Positions 1 through 10,530 of a stretch of 64,000 nt of DNA are shown one piece after another; positions within the stretch are counted from its first letter, which is position 1; every line of letters begins with the position of its first letter. The notes under the pieces are model-generated. The model was not told the DNA's origin and ran no database searches. It saw only the letters and a list, made by a program, of their open reading frames with translations. This stretch comes from Sequoia sempervirens (taxonomy: Eukaryota > Streptophyta > Pinopsida > Cupressales > Cupressaceae). Where the stretch lies: assembly GCA_007258455.2 (NCBI GenBank), contig VDFB02344295.1:124001-188000 (forward strand). The letters are read 5' to 3'. The position numbers and the translations under genes were made by a program.

Positions 1-244
1 TGAGAATATCCTTTACATACCAGTCTTGCTTTATTTCTAACCACTTCACCTTGCTCATTTAGTTTGTTTCTAAAGACCCATTTGGTTCCAATGGAATTCT
101 TGTCCTTAGGTTTGGGAACAAGAATCCATGTATCATTCTTTTCAATCTGTTTTAACTCCTCTTTCATTGCTTCAACCCAATGTTCATCCTTACATGCTTC
201 ATTCACACTAGTAGGCTCAGTCTTTGAAATCAAGCAATATTCTT
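1..244 (-). pseudogene. Copia-1 reverse transcriptase, N-terminal fragment
   Basis: The minus strand encodes the start of the Copia RT domain: a WVEAMKEEL-like stretch, then DTWILVPKP, then IGTKWVFRNKLNE. This is the conserved opening block of RVT_2. It is in a different frame from the integrase tail upstream and carries stops, so a frameshift lies near position 245. The catalytic YVDD region would be outside the window. Confidence 0.85.
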
Positions 245-946
245 CTACAATATTTCTCCTATTTGGACACCTTTGTTCTTATCACCTATAATATGTTCTT
301 TTGAATAATTCAATCTTACATACCTCAAATTCTTCTTAGGATGTTCTTCAATTTTAGGCTCTCGTGTTCTCTCTTTTGCGCTTCCACTAGTTTCTCCTTC
401 TTCTTTATTCTCCCAATTCACTAGATTGATTTGCACTTGATTTGTAGTTTGAACTTGTTTTCCTTTGTTTGTACTATCATCCTGATCATCATAGTCATAT
501 CCACAAGTTTTGGATGGTGTACCTAAGTCTTCATCAACCCTAACATTTGCATTTTCAACTATTTTCCTCAATCTTTTATTGTAACACCGGCAGGCCTTGT
601 CATTAGTAGAATAACCCAAAAAGATACCTTCATCACTCCTAGCATCAAGCTTTCCTATGTCTTCATCTTTCTTGATATAGCATTTGCTTCCAAATATCTT
701 GAAATATTTAGCGGTAGGATTTTGACCAGTCCATAGCTCAAAAGGGGTCTTACCAGTATCACCCTTGATTTGTACCCAGTTGAGTGTGTACACAACAGTA
801 CTCACAAATTCTCTCTAGTAGATATGAGGGACATTTCCTTCCAGCATCATAGTTCTAGCAACATCTTCAATAGTTTTGTTCTTCCTTTCCATAACTCCAT
901 TTTGTTGAGGGGTCCACGGTGCAAATAATTCTCTTTATTCCATGTT
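245..946 (-). pseudogene. Copia-1 integrase C-terminal part and linker
   Basis: About 186 codons (805-245) read open and contain the Copia post-integrase signature: a GKTPFELWTGQNPT stretch, then FKIFGSKCYI, then EGIFLGYS. An acidic, low-complexity linker to RT follows. The part from 946 to 806 holds the PQQNG and ERKNK region with the third catalytic residue (Glu) of the DDE triad, but it is shifted out of frame and has an in-frame stop. The equivalent piece of the composite element lies at about 54400-55050. Confidence 0.85.
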
Positions 947-1579
947 CTACACAAAATAATTAAATTCACCAGAAGTGAATTCACCACCTCTATCTAATCT
1001 CAGACATTTAATCTTCAAACATGTCTCAGCCTCAACCATAGCCTTAAAGATATTGAACTTTTCCAATGCTTCAGATTTCTCCCTTAAGAAAGCAACCCAT
1101 ACCATTCTAGAATAATCATCAATGAGTAACATGAAATACCTGTAACCTTGTAGACTTCTGACCTTAGAGGGATCACACAAATCAATATGCACCAATTCTA
1201 ACAATTCATTTGAACAATGCTTTTTACTCCAAAAAGAAATTCTAGTTTGCTTTCCTAGTTGACATTCCTTGCATATGGCATTAGTAGGTTTCACCAACTT
1301 GGGTAGATCTCTCACAGCCTTAGTAGAACTTATCTTGACAATATTATAAAAGTTAACATGACACATTCTCCTATGCCATAACCAAATTTCATCAACTTGA
1401 GCAATCAAACAACTTTTACTAGTAGCACTTAAGTGAAAGATATTACCTTTTGTTTTTGTACCTAATACAATTTTATTTCTGGAACTCAATATTTTGTACT
1501 TTCCATCCTTGAACAGAAGATTGTATCCCTTATCAACCATCTGACCAACACTCAAGATTATTCTCCAAGCCTTCCACAT
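947..1579 (-). pseudogene. Copia-1 GAG-pre-integrase and integrase core
   Basis: This 210-codon open stretch begins with the GAG_pre-integrs region (WLWHRRMCHVNFYNI). It continues with the HHCC-like CKECQLGKQ motif and the integrase core. Two catalytic acidic positions are visible, in HIDLCDPS and in LRLDRGGEF, with LIDDYSR between them. The enzyme would insert the element cDNA into host DNA. It is broken at both ends: a frameshift near 1555 separates it from protease, and another near 946 separates it from the catalytic Glu segment. Confidence 0.9.
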
Positions 1580-2027
1580 TCAAAACATCATCAATAGTAT
1601 GCTTACCATCAAGAGAAATGCATCCTCTTCCACGAATCACACTGGCTGTATTATCACCAAATCTCACAACACCACCATCATATTTTTCCAAGCTTACAAA
1701 CTTACTTTTGTCTCCTATCATATGATGTGAACATCCACTGTCAATCACCCATTCATCTTTCTCTTCAACTCAAGCAGCTAGGGCTTTCTCCACAGTTGTA
1801 CAACCAGTAGATTCAGTAGATACAGGATTATTTTCCTTGATAGCAATAAATACCCATTCATCATCGCTTCTATTTCCTTTATCAGATTCATAATCTGTCA
1901 CACCTTCATCAACAACGTAATAATACTTCTTCTGAAATCTAGGCTTGTTATGTCCTGGTTTAGGAGTTCTTTCCGGACACCTTGATGCAAAATGACCTAT
2001 CTTATTGCAAGAAAAAATTTTAAGAGG
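1533..2027 (-). pseudogene. Copia-1 zinc knuckle and aspartic protease
   Basis: From right to left this encodes a retroviral-type zinc knuckle, SCNKIGHFASRCP, whose first Cys is replaced by Ile (KIFSC instead of KCFSC). A charged linker follows, then the aspartic protease with the active-site motif VIDSGCSHHM. The protease would cleave the polyprotein. Stops lie just before the knuckle and before the protease. The DSG triad is intact here, unlike in the composite copy. Confidence 0.87.
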
Positions 2028-2834
2028 CTATTTTACTTCATACTTACCTTTTCCTCTCAGTACTCTCTTAACAATAAGTGCTTCCATCTCTTCCATCTCT
2101 CTTTCTTCTTCTTCAATCTGTTTGATTTCATCCTCATACTTGAATGTCTTTCTAGATGAACTATCACCTAGATCATATCTCTGTCTATCTCTTCCGGAAG
2201 TAGTGGCCTTAAATGCATATTCAACCTTAGGAAGGGAATCACCAAATTCACTCAACTCAAAAGCAGTTAGCTTACCAACCAATCTATCTCTGGTTACATT
2301 TGTTACAGTCTGGAGCTCTTCTATATCACTAGCTTTGACTTTGTAAGAATCAGGCAGGGATCTAAGCACTTTAGCAACAATCTTTGATTCTTCCAACTTT
2401 CCACTAGCACATCTGATACCACACACAAGTTCATTCAGTCTTTGCATGAAAGTCATAATATTTTCATCATCACCCATTCTCAACATCTCATATTTCCCTT
2501 TCAGACTCTGCAACTTAACAATCTTCACATTAGAATCACCTTCATACAAGGTTTCCAACTTTTTACAGATCTCATAAGCAGTCTTCAGATCCATAACATT
2601 TGTCATCTCAGTATCAATTAAAGCACTCAACAATGCTTCCTTAGTCTTGATATTATGCTTAGCATCCCTGATCTCAGCAGAAGTAGTAGGACCATTCGGT
2701 GGAGTAACATACCTATTATATGTAATGCTCCAATAGGGTTCACCAATGCATCTCAAATGATACTCCATTCAAATATTCCACAGAGAATAATTTGTTCCAT
2801 CAAATCTTAGACTATCCTTCTTGTAACTTGCCAT
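2028..2834 (-). pseudogene. Copia-1 Gag (UBN2-type capsid)
   Basis: The ancestral start is the ATG at 2834, giving MASYKKDSLRFDG. After 21 codons an in-frame TGA replaces the CGA (Arg) seen in the composite copy (KTRMEFHL). From 2768 on, 246 codons are open and carry the typical Copia Gag features: LKTAYEICKKLETLYEG, LQSLKGKYEMLRM, a helical FMQRLNELV block, then a Glu-rich C-terminal helix. It would form the virus-like particle shell. The product ends at a stop just before the zinc knuckle. Confidence 0.9.
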
Positions 2835-2876
2835 CTTGGATCACCTTAAGTTGTTAAACTTCTTCCAAGGACCAAA

Positions 2877-2888
2877 GCTCTAATACCA
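2877..2888 (-). other. Primer-binding site of Copia-1
   Basis: On the minus strand TGGTATTAGAGC follows the LTR end after two bases. It matches the initiator-Met tRNA 3' end used by plant Copia elements (TGGTATCAGAGC) with one C-to-T change. Confidence 0.85.
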
Positions 2889-2890
2889 AT

Positions 2891-4140
2891 TGTTGGCAAC
2901 ACAAGGGAAAACAATTGAGAGGGGGGTGAATCAGTTGTCACAAAAATTCAAAACTTATTCAACTTGTTAACCTTATTCTCAGATCTGATAATTAACCATG
3001 AAAGCATAAATCATCAATACACAAAACATACATAACACCAATATTTTTTACATGAAAACCCTATTAGGGGAAAAACCATGGTGGAGGTCAGTCCACAAGA
3101 TTATACACTATTAAAAGTATAATGAAAATGAAATATGAGGGATTCTCATGCATTTAGGCACACTTCCTAGAGCTCACTACTCAATTACAAAGGAAGACAC
3201 ACTGTCTTATAGAAAGATTCAGCTTACAACCATCCAGATTTTGAACTGAGAAAATAGCATCTGCTAATGCCTGATTATAGTTCTGGTTAAGCACATAAAC
3301 ACTTCTTCAATATTCTTCACTCTCCTTCACACTTTGCTCTATCTTCGAATGATATTCACACACACACACACACAAAATCACACTCTGGCATTCATTTTCA
3401 CTACCAATTCGAATAAATAGTTGCTCTTATATATATTTGCAACAAGAAATTTCATCCCTTCATGTTGACTTCAACAAAATAATAAAATGAATATAAATTG
3501 TTAGCCCAAAACATTTAAGATTAATAATGTGAATCAACCAAGGTTGGCCACAACTTAGTGAAGACCCAAATAAACATCTCCAACACAAAAAACACTTCAA
3601 TTAATTACTCCTCGAAGATCCACAACACGCTACAAACACCATGTCGGCCAAGAACAAGAAAAACATGAACACCCAAGAGAAAATTGCCAACCACGAGAAC
3701 AACGATCAATGTGGACATGCAACAAAGATAGAGCACAATCTAGAAACATCCACAAACATCATGAATCACTAGAGAAGAATCTGCATCCATTGAACTAATT
3801 GAAATTGCATCATCTTCAATCAACAACACCAACTGAAGCAACAGAAAAAAATGTTAGAATGTAAATCTTCATAACTCGATCAAATCTTCAAGTGGATCTC
3901 TGAAACTTGATGTGGATAAACTAGATACACTTAACAACAAACCCTTTAGTCCACAACCTCTGATCATCAACATATAAAACTTACCGACATACTAGACTTC
4001 ACTTCACTACTGACAACCTGCAACTCATTTATTACAATTTTCTCAATATCCTCGACATATACAACTTCTAATGAATTAATGATAATAGTGTTGACATCAA
4101 TGAAAACCACATATCAGCAACACAACCACAATATCCAACA
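2891..4140 (-). repeat. Copia-1 5' LTR (1250 bp)
   Basis: On the plus strand the LTR begins TGTTGGCAACAC and ends ATATCCAACA, so it has TG...CA termini with the inverted CCAACA/TGTTGG ends. It aligns along its length to the LTRs at 48270-49516 and 51206-52438. A TATA-like box (ATATATATAA on the minus strand, 3427-3436) probably marks the promoter. A CACACA microsatellite lies at about 3356-3375. Confidence 0.92.
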
Positions 4141-5073
4141 AAAGTCAAATCCAATATCTCCTCAATTTAGATGCTCCAAACTGAACTCCTAACTTATCAT
4201 TGGTCAAGAAAATATCTTCCATGATTCTCCTCAAAGTTGGAACCCAAGAATGGGCCCACTTAACTCAACCTTGTAAATATTTTCTCATACAAAAGGTGTT
4301 AACTCCAAGATGCCAACTTGGGCACCCAAGGTGGGTCCAAGTCAATCTTTGTTAACAAAAACATATCTCTCCATCAATTCATGCAAACATGATGCATGAT
4401 TGATCATCCCCACTTAATTGAATGTATCACCTATTATCTGTCATGCAATTGAAGTCATTAGTCATGCAACTCAAGTCAACTGAAGTCAACTAGCATTCAA
4501 ATCAAACTAACTACATGCAACTGAAGATAATTGAACCATAACTGAGCTGAATTGAACTGAATTGAATTGAATTGAATTGAATTGAACTGAACTGAACTCC
4601 ACTCATGTAAATATCAATCCCTAACTTGTAGGATCTAAACATGCATTACTAAAGTGTTATCAATCCTCCAAATAGTTAACTTAAGCAAGGTGGGTTGCAC
4701 CTTCCATGTGGGTGCCTCATGTGATCCTATCTTGTAGGAGCTCTTCTTGGATGCCCCCACATGTTCCTATCATTTAGGAATAATTACAAATGTCAATTTA
4801 CATGTTCATTTCATTTGAATTTAATCTTTTTCTAATCCTAGCATTGGGGAACACTTTCCAAGGACTTAGGGGATACATGAAATCTATTTAGGATTGCAAT
4901 TAAATGGCATCCTATTCCCAACAAACATTGCTTTCACTAAATTTAGCTAGCAACTAGGCAAATCCAAATTATTTTTAAATGAAAAATCTACTATATCACT
5001 TATGTCACACAATTCAACTTCATGCATTATATTGAATCAATGTGGAAAGGATCAAACTTAAGGGATTGAGCTT
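4141..5073. other. Gene-free AT-rich stretch
   Basis: No ORF, LTR end or RNA gene was recognised here. Apart from a short pentanucleotide repeat (4546-4597) the sequence looks like old, decayed repeat DNA. Confidence 0.5.
4546..4597 (+). repeat. (ATTGA/ACTGA)n pentanucleotide microsatellite
   Basis: About ten tandem ATTGA units, some as ACTGA, are visible directly in the sequence. Confidence 0.85.
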
Positions 5074-5634
5074 AAACCACATAGAATTCTATCATTTCAC
5101 ATATGATACATCCATAAGATTGAGTATAATAAATTAGTGGATTCTACATGAGATTAATGATATTATTCTATCATCAATTTTCAAGAGCTAAGTATCCTAA
5201 CATTTTTTAAAATTTAATTTAATTGTGGACCCAACTAATTTAATCTAGGCTAATTTATGCTTATTGAATGCATTTATTTAATTAGACTAGATTTATTTAT
5301 GTAATACAATTATTTTTATTACACATCCAATATATAGCCTATATAAAAATAATGAAAACTTTGATATAATACTTTAATGATCATGAATATGAAATATTTT
5401 TATAAAATATAGATATTAAATGATAAAAATAATAATTAGGGTTAGTCCTTAAATGCAACTCCAAAAAATTAATGAAATATTTCATGCTTTGAATCAATTT
5501 ATAACTAGTTGAAAAGATTAGGTTGAAACTAAATTCAAATTTGAAATCTAGTCAATGGCCTCTTGATTTATTTGTGAAGTTGAATGGTTCTTAACAAGCC
5601 CACTAAGGATCAAGTATTGTTGAGTGCAAGACCT
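5074..5634 (+). repeat. Direct repeat A, copy 1 (~0.56 kb)
   Basis: The stretch from the CACATAGAATTCTATCA motif to GTGCAAGACCT is repeated, with many substitutions and small indels, at 10531-11123. The two copies lie on either side of the short-LTR element 5689-10412. No coding capacity was seen. Confidence 0.85.
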
Positions 5635-5688
5635 CAACATCATAAGAGATGCCAAAGAGGTTTCAGCCTAAAGATTTGTGCTCTTATA

Positions 5689-5836
5689 TGCTAAAATATA
5701 AACTTTATTTAGTGAGGAATAGTCATGTCCCATGCAAGAGATGCACCTATCCATATATGTATTTAAGGATCTTTGGATCCATATTTTTCAAATTTAGACG
5801 ATATATATATCAATTTATATTCTCTAATTTTCTACA
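5689..5836 (+). repeat. 5' LTR of the short-LTR element
   Basis: It begins TGCTAAAATATAAAC and ends TTTTCTACA. It matches 10272-10412 through the block CAAGAGATGCACCTATCC and the GGATCTTTGGATCC palindrome. Confidence 0.85.
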
Positions 5837-5848
5837 TGGTATCAACAC
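5837..5848 (+). other. Primer-binding-site-like sequence
   Basis: TGGTATCAACAC directly abuts the LTR end. The first eight bases match the initiator-Met tRNA PBS; the rest diverge. Confidence 0.6.
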
Positions 5849-7377
5849 AATAGTTTCTTGGGCCTGTGTTTGAAGAAATTTGATGTCAAATATACAAAAT
5901 CTATGTGAGAGATAGACAAGCATCAAGGCATTTGTATTCCTCCAAATGAAGTTTAAATAAAACAAGAGAAATAAATTTACACTCTCTAATTTTAATTGTT
6001 AGGAGATATGAATGGAAATTTGCATTAGAGGAGGCCACAACCAGAAGAAAAAAAGCACATAATTCATAAGACATCGGCCAAGTCTAAAACACGACCACCA
6101 CAACAGAGTTTGAAGTCGATTAGGAGAAAGAGAAGTCACAACCTTTAGGAAAAGGTTGTGAGTCAAAAATAGAAAGATTGTGGGTTTATTATTAGACAAG
6201 CTATATTCCATGCTTGAAGATAAAATTAAAATTCATTGAAGCATTTGGAATCTACTGCAATCAATTTTCAAGAGGGAAGTCCATAGAAGTTAGAAGAAGA
6301 CAAGGCCAGTCAAAAACATAGCTGCAACTATTAAAAGATTGAAGGATCCCATGAGAAAGAGAAAGATTTGTAGAAGTGAGACCAACATTGTTTTGAGAAT
6401 GGATGCTTTCCTTGACTGGAAAGATTATCTAAATAGAGAAGTGCCTAATGAAGAGAGCAATGAAGATAGAAGGTAGAAGAATGATAATTTTTAGAAAAAA
6501 ATGTTTAGCTACTGATTGAGAATAATTTGTTCAAATCTAAATATTGCTTGAGCAACGATTTGTTGAGAGTTCTATAAAATCGTCATTTACAAAGTTTGAA
6601 GAGGAGTTTGTAGTTGAAGATATTGCGAATAAAGGTTTGAATCGTTGTAATTGAAGATTCTAACTATAGCATCTTGTGAAGTAGCCAATCATAGGACAAG
6701 ACATATCCTAGACTATGAAGATCCTAGCAATAAAAATATAACTCATAGTTTTTGTGAAATTTTCCCAGTCAAAAGTGAAGTTGCTGCTAAAGAGGATCAA
6801 AGTTCTTTCATTCAAAGATTTTCCCAAGTTTGAAGGTTTCGTAGTAGTTAGAAGGAGCCGAGGCAAAAAAAGGAAGCTACCGCTAAAGGAAATATTGCAA
6901 AAATCTAGATCATTGGCATTTTTTTGTTTGATTGCAGGTATTCAAAGTCAATCATTGTTTAAATAAAGTCATTCACATACATATTTGAAGAAGCCTCTAA
7001 GGATAGAAAGAATTGTTGTTAAAACACTAACTTAAATCAATGTTTAATTTCACATGTGAGTGGAGGCTTAAGTCTTGGCATAATTCTTTTGTTGAGTCTC
7101 TCATGTATAAATTGAGGGTTTGTTAGAAGATACTAGTCCTTGGTAGATCACAACTATTAAAGTAGCCACTATTATTCAAGGGAAAGAATCACTATTTAAG
7201 TTGTAGAGGAGTTTATCAAATCATAGAAATTTGTAAAGATGCCAAAGAAAGTCAGCCACTTGATTGGAGGTGACAAAAAAATAATTTCTTCACAAGAGGT
7301 CATCAACAAATAGAAGTGTTTTCAATGGGAAAGACTGCTAAAAAGGAAAAAAAATTACAAATTTATTGTGTGAGAAA
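5849..7377 (+). other. Internal leader of the short-LTR element, no recognised gene
   Basis: Purine-rich sequence with only short open stretches (for example 6651-6833 and 6754-6966), which overlap in different frames and resemble nothing I recognise. It is probably decayed Gag coding sequence, but no motif supports that. Confidence 0.4.
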
Positions 7378-7900
7378 GATAGTTTGAAAGATGAACTCAT
7401 GAAGCTCAAAATGTGTAACTTAGAATTGATAGAAAATATAGAGGTTTCAAAAGAAAAACGTGAATATTTGTGCAAAATTCAGAATCTTAAAAAAGATTTG
7501 GAAAATGTCAAAGTGAAAATGAAGAATTAGAAATAGAAAATAGTTCACAAAAGGAAGATATATTGAAATTGAGAGGAGAAAATCTTTTTTCCAATGAATT
7601 ACTTGGAGCTTATGTAAAGGAAAATAAAAATCTAAAGTTTGAAGCTTATGTAAAGGGAAACTAGAGTCTAAAGTCTAAATCTACACTATGTAATGTGTCA
7701 TGTGATAAAAGTGATTTGTTTTATTCATTAGACGAATTGCTTGATAATTGTGATATAGCTAAAGTCTCTCTTGATGAAAAGTGTAAGGAAGACAACAATA
7801 TTATTGAATCTACCAATCTTCCAAGTTGTGAGGATAATGAGAAAGCATGTTCTTCAAATAATGTTGGGTTTAAGATAATGAAAAGAATGAGATACGAAGG

Positions 7901-9325
7901 GTGGGTGGTAGGGTGCCCCCCCCTTCGTTCCTTCTCTTTCTCACCCACTCGCTCGACAGAGAGCTATGGTGGATGACTTGTTGGTAGAAAGTGAGGACAC
8001 TGGGGTGTAGGCGGGGGTGTGAAGGATGTCAGACACATGGCATGGCCACATCACTTATTCCTTTTTTCTTGCAGGAGTCCAAGGCATCAGTGCCAGGTGG
8101 TCGTCGGCGGAAGGTTTTCTGTGGGGTTGGAGTTAGCTCAAAATAGGGTGCTTCATGGAGGTGACCGACGTTTTAATGAAATATGATGGCCTTGCCAAAA
8201 GGAGAGGCATGAAGGGTATGAAGTTCATAGTAGATCATGTAAATCGGTCGGGTGGCAAATGGTTTTTATTACAAGGTGATGTTTGGATTAAAGCTTGTTT
8301 TTGAAGGATGAAAACTACATGCAAGGACATATAGCCTTGCATCGTCATTATTCCTGGCTCGTGTGTTATGGACCGGCCTTGTTTTTTGCGAGCTTTTTAA
8401 TGTTGGTGGGTGATGGTAGTTCATTCGTGTGCTTTTCAAAATTTGTTTTTGTTGGTTTTCTCTATGCAGGGAGTTTTTTCAGCTGGAGTGCAGATAATGG
8501 CGAAGCTGAGCTGCTCAAAATTCATTATTTCAGTCTCCATGGAGGGGTTGGAATGTTTCGGCACAGATACTCCTATTTCATTGGTGGCGAAAAAGGGGCA
8601 AGCAGCGTTCATGGAGATCACAGACCAAAGGATTAAATGCATTCTGCTCGTGGGTGATCCATTGGTCTTGGTAGCAGTTAAAATGGTTTTAGGAAAGGGA
8701 CACTTGGCCATAAAGGAGTTCGCAAGGGATAATGCTTACATATCCTCACGGTTCTTGGCTTCTATTCTGGACATTGAAGTGTCCAAGGCAGATGCTAGAG
8801 AATTGATGGTGAATTTATTCCGTGGCGACTTGTTGGGTGGTATGGAGAAGACCTTGAAAGCAACCTTCATGGGAAAAGGGATTATGCATCCCTCTGACTT
8901 GGAGCTCCTGTGGAAGACAGACGAAGTAGTGAAGGTCTACCCCTTTCTCTTAGACTTGAAGGGGGCTAAGCTCATGAGGCACATGATGACCTTGGCAATG
9001 GCCGTTGAATTTCTGAAACAAAAGATAAGGTTGGTGGTGGAGGAGGGCTTGGAATTGGTAGAATACTTCTCTACATTTGTAGACTTGAACGGATTCCTTT
9101 GAGGCTCAGCCTCTGTGTCTGAATTCTTTGTCTTAAGGTTATAGTTTTGGAGCTGGGTTCTATGGTGGGCAGGGTGACTGTCAATTTTTCTCTGGTTGTG
9201 GAGCGTTCCCTGGGGTGGTAGGGTTTTAGTTTTCCATGGTAGTTCGACAAATTTTACCTGTATTGCAGACGATATGTATTTCTCTTCTAATATTTTAATA
9301 TAAAATATAAACCTTGCGTATCAAA
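7901..9325 (+). mobile_element. 1.4-kb retroposon with 20-bp TSD
   Basis: The insert is flanked by a perfect 20-bp duplication, AAAAGAATGAGATACGAAGG, at 7881-7900 and 9326-9345. It ends in TATCAAA next to an A run, as expected for target-primed reverse transcription. It begins GTGGGTGGTAGGGTGCC and has higher GC than the host element. It contains a 230-codon ORF of unknown function and no RT. It is either a 5'-truncated LINE of unknown type, a non-autonomous LINE derivative or a retrocopied transcript. Confidence 0.85.
8410..9102 (+). CDS. Unknown 230-codon ORF in the retroposon
   Basis: This is the longest intact ORF of the region and ends at a TGA at 9100-9102. I do not recognise the family. 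The protein looks soluble and mixed alpha/beta: a hydrophobic segment (CILLVGDPLVLVAVKMVL) in the first half, then a helical C-terminal half ending FVDLNGFL. The first ATG is not certain. The residues before MEGLECFG look like translated non-coding sequence. Another stretch open in the same frame lies upstream (8155-8301, starting MEVTDVLMKYDG), separated by stops inside a segment that has intron-like ends (GT at 8276, TTTTTTCAG ending at 8482). Function is unknown. Confidence 0.45.
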   Translation: MMVVHSCAFQNLFLLVFSMQGVFSAGVQIMAKLSCSKFIISVSMEGLECFGTDTPISLVAKKGQAAFMEITDQRIKCILLVGDPLVLVAVKMVLGKGHLAIKEFARDNAYISSRFLASILDIEVSKADARELMVNLFRGDLLGGMEKTLKATFMGKGIMHPSDLELLWKTDEVVKVYPFLLDLKGAKLMRHMMTLAMAVEFLKQKIRLVVEEGLELVEYFSTFVDLNGFL

Positions 9326-9515
9326 AAAAGAATGAGATACGAAGGAAAAGGTTTGGGAAAATATGGACAAGGAGTTATGGAAAATAATAAAGCATGGTCA
9401 GATATCATCCTAGAAACCATATAATCTAATCTATGAAATTTGACTACTATAAAGGCTACTTGAATTCTATCCATGTAGTGGTATGAATTTTAATTTGGAG
9501 CACTCATATATGTAA

Positions 9516-10030
9516 AATTTGTATAGTTGATCGCAAAGATCATTGTTGAATGGTTGCAACATTGATTGCAAAGATCATTGTTAAACCTAAAATTTGTACT
9601 CTTGAGCACAAAGATCATTCTTCAATGGTTATAACACTGATCACAAAGATAATTTTTGAACCTAAAAATTTGAAGTATTGATCACAAAGATCATTGTTAA
9701 AATTGAATGTAGAGATCATTGAATTTTTTGGTCACAAAGATCATTGTTGAAGTTGATCACAAATATCATTATTAATCATTGAAGAATTTGATTGAAAAGA
9801 TCATTGTTGAAATCGATCGAAAAGATCATTGTTGAAATTGATCAAAAATATCATCGTTGAAGTCGATCACAAAGATCTTTGTTGAAGTCAATCTCAAAAA
9901 TCATTGTTGAAGTCGATCGCAAAAGATTGTTGTTGAAGTCAAACACAAAGATTTTTGTTGAATTTGATCACAAAGGTCGTTGTTGAAGTTGATCGTAGAG
10001 ATCATTTCTAAATTTGTGAAGTTCTTGATC
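9516..10030 (+). repeat. Minisatellite, ~25-35 bp units
   Basis: About 16-18 degenerate units with the core GATCACAAAGATCATTGTTGAA, variably spaced. Many units keep two GATC sites. It lies in the 3' part of the short-LTR element, between the ORF remnant and the right LTR. Units differ by several substitutions, so the array is old. Confidence 0.85.
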
Positions 10031-10271
10031 ATAAAGATCATTGGGAATGCTTCACTTACTTTATTGATATAACTATGGAGATTTTCTTAATATGAATAGA
10101 TATGGACAAAATTAATCAAGGTTATTCAAAAGAAGCATAAGTTTTTATACTTTCAAGAAGGAATTTGTATTAAATATTCTTCATTTGTACATGCATAGCT
10201 AATAAACCTATTTGTTATAGGTGGCCCCCATCATCTAGTTAAGTTGTGTGATAAATTAAAGTTTATGGGGG

Positions 10272-10412
10272 TGTTAAATATAAAATTTATTTAGTTAGGA
10301 ACAATCATGTCCTTGCAAGAGATGCACCTATCCATTATGTATTTAAGGATCTTTGGATCCATATTTTTCAAATGTAGAAAATATATCAATTTATATTCTC
10401 CAATTTTCTACA
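10272..10412 (+). repeat. 3' LTR of the short-LTR element
   Basis: It begins TGTTAAATATAAAATT after an ATGGGGG purine run and ends TTTTCTACA. It is the partner of 5689-5836. Confidence 0.85.
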
Positions 10413-10530
10413 CTATATTGGATAGCTAAAAAAAATGAAATCTAATAATTTAGAAGTCAAATTTAAACAAATCACAAATCTTACAATAGATAAAAAGAAA
10501 CTAAAATAAAAAGTTTAATAAAAAATAATT

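Larger units (their letters stand above)
1..4140 (-). mobile_element. Copia-1, partial Ty1/Copia LTR retrotransposon
   Basis: This is a minus-strand Ty1/Copia element that runs off the left edge of the window. Reading leftwards from 4140 it has a 5' LTR, a primer-binding site, Gag, a zinc knuckle, protease, integrase and the first part of reverse transcriptase. Protease-integrase-RT is the Copia gene order. The rest of RT, RNase H and the 3' LTR lie outside, so the TSD cannot be tested; the flank beyond the LTR starts aaagt. It is the same family as the composite at 48270-55777, to which its protein pieces align almost residue for residue. Frameshifts and stops make it non-functional. Confidence 0.95.
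7378..9424 (+). pseudogene. Coiled-coil / G-patch ORF remnant, split by a retroposon
   Basis: Translation from 7378 gives a lysine/glutamate-rich coiled coil (DSLKDELMKLK, later ENEELEIENSSQ) with one frameshift and several stops. An open acidic stretch at 7695-7900 follows. The reading frame is then cut by the insertion 7901-9325 and resumes at 9346. Read across the insertion, the C-terminus is a G-patch-like motif: MKRMRYEG on one side and GLGKYGQGV on the other. G-patches are known from several retroelement polyproteins and bind nucleic acid. The product ends at 9424. No pol domain follows. Confidence 0.7.
5689..10412 (+). mobile_element. Non-autonomous LTR element with ~145-bp LTRs
   Basis: Two direct repeats of 148 and 141 bp, each starting TG and ending CTACA, bound a 4.4-kb internal region. 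A PBS-like TGGTATCAACAC follows the left repeat directly, and a purine run (ATGGGGG) precedes the right one. Flanking pentamers are TTATA (left) and CTATA (right), a TSD with one mismatch. No protease, integrase or RT was found, only a coiled-coil/G-patch ORF remnant and a minisatellite, so the element would need enzymes in trans. It contains a later 1.4-kb retroposon. Confidence 0.8.

Noticed and set aside
9516..10030. Regularly spaced repeats that could suggest a CRISPR array
   Set aside because: Units are degenerate, spacing is irregular, there are no cas genes, and the context is a plant retroelement; it is a minisatellite.
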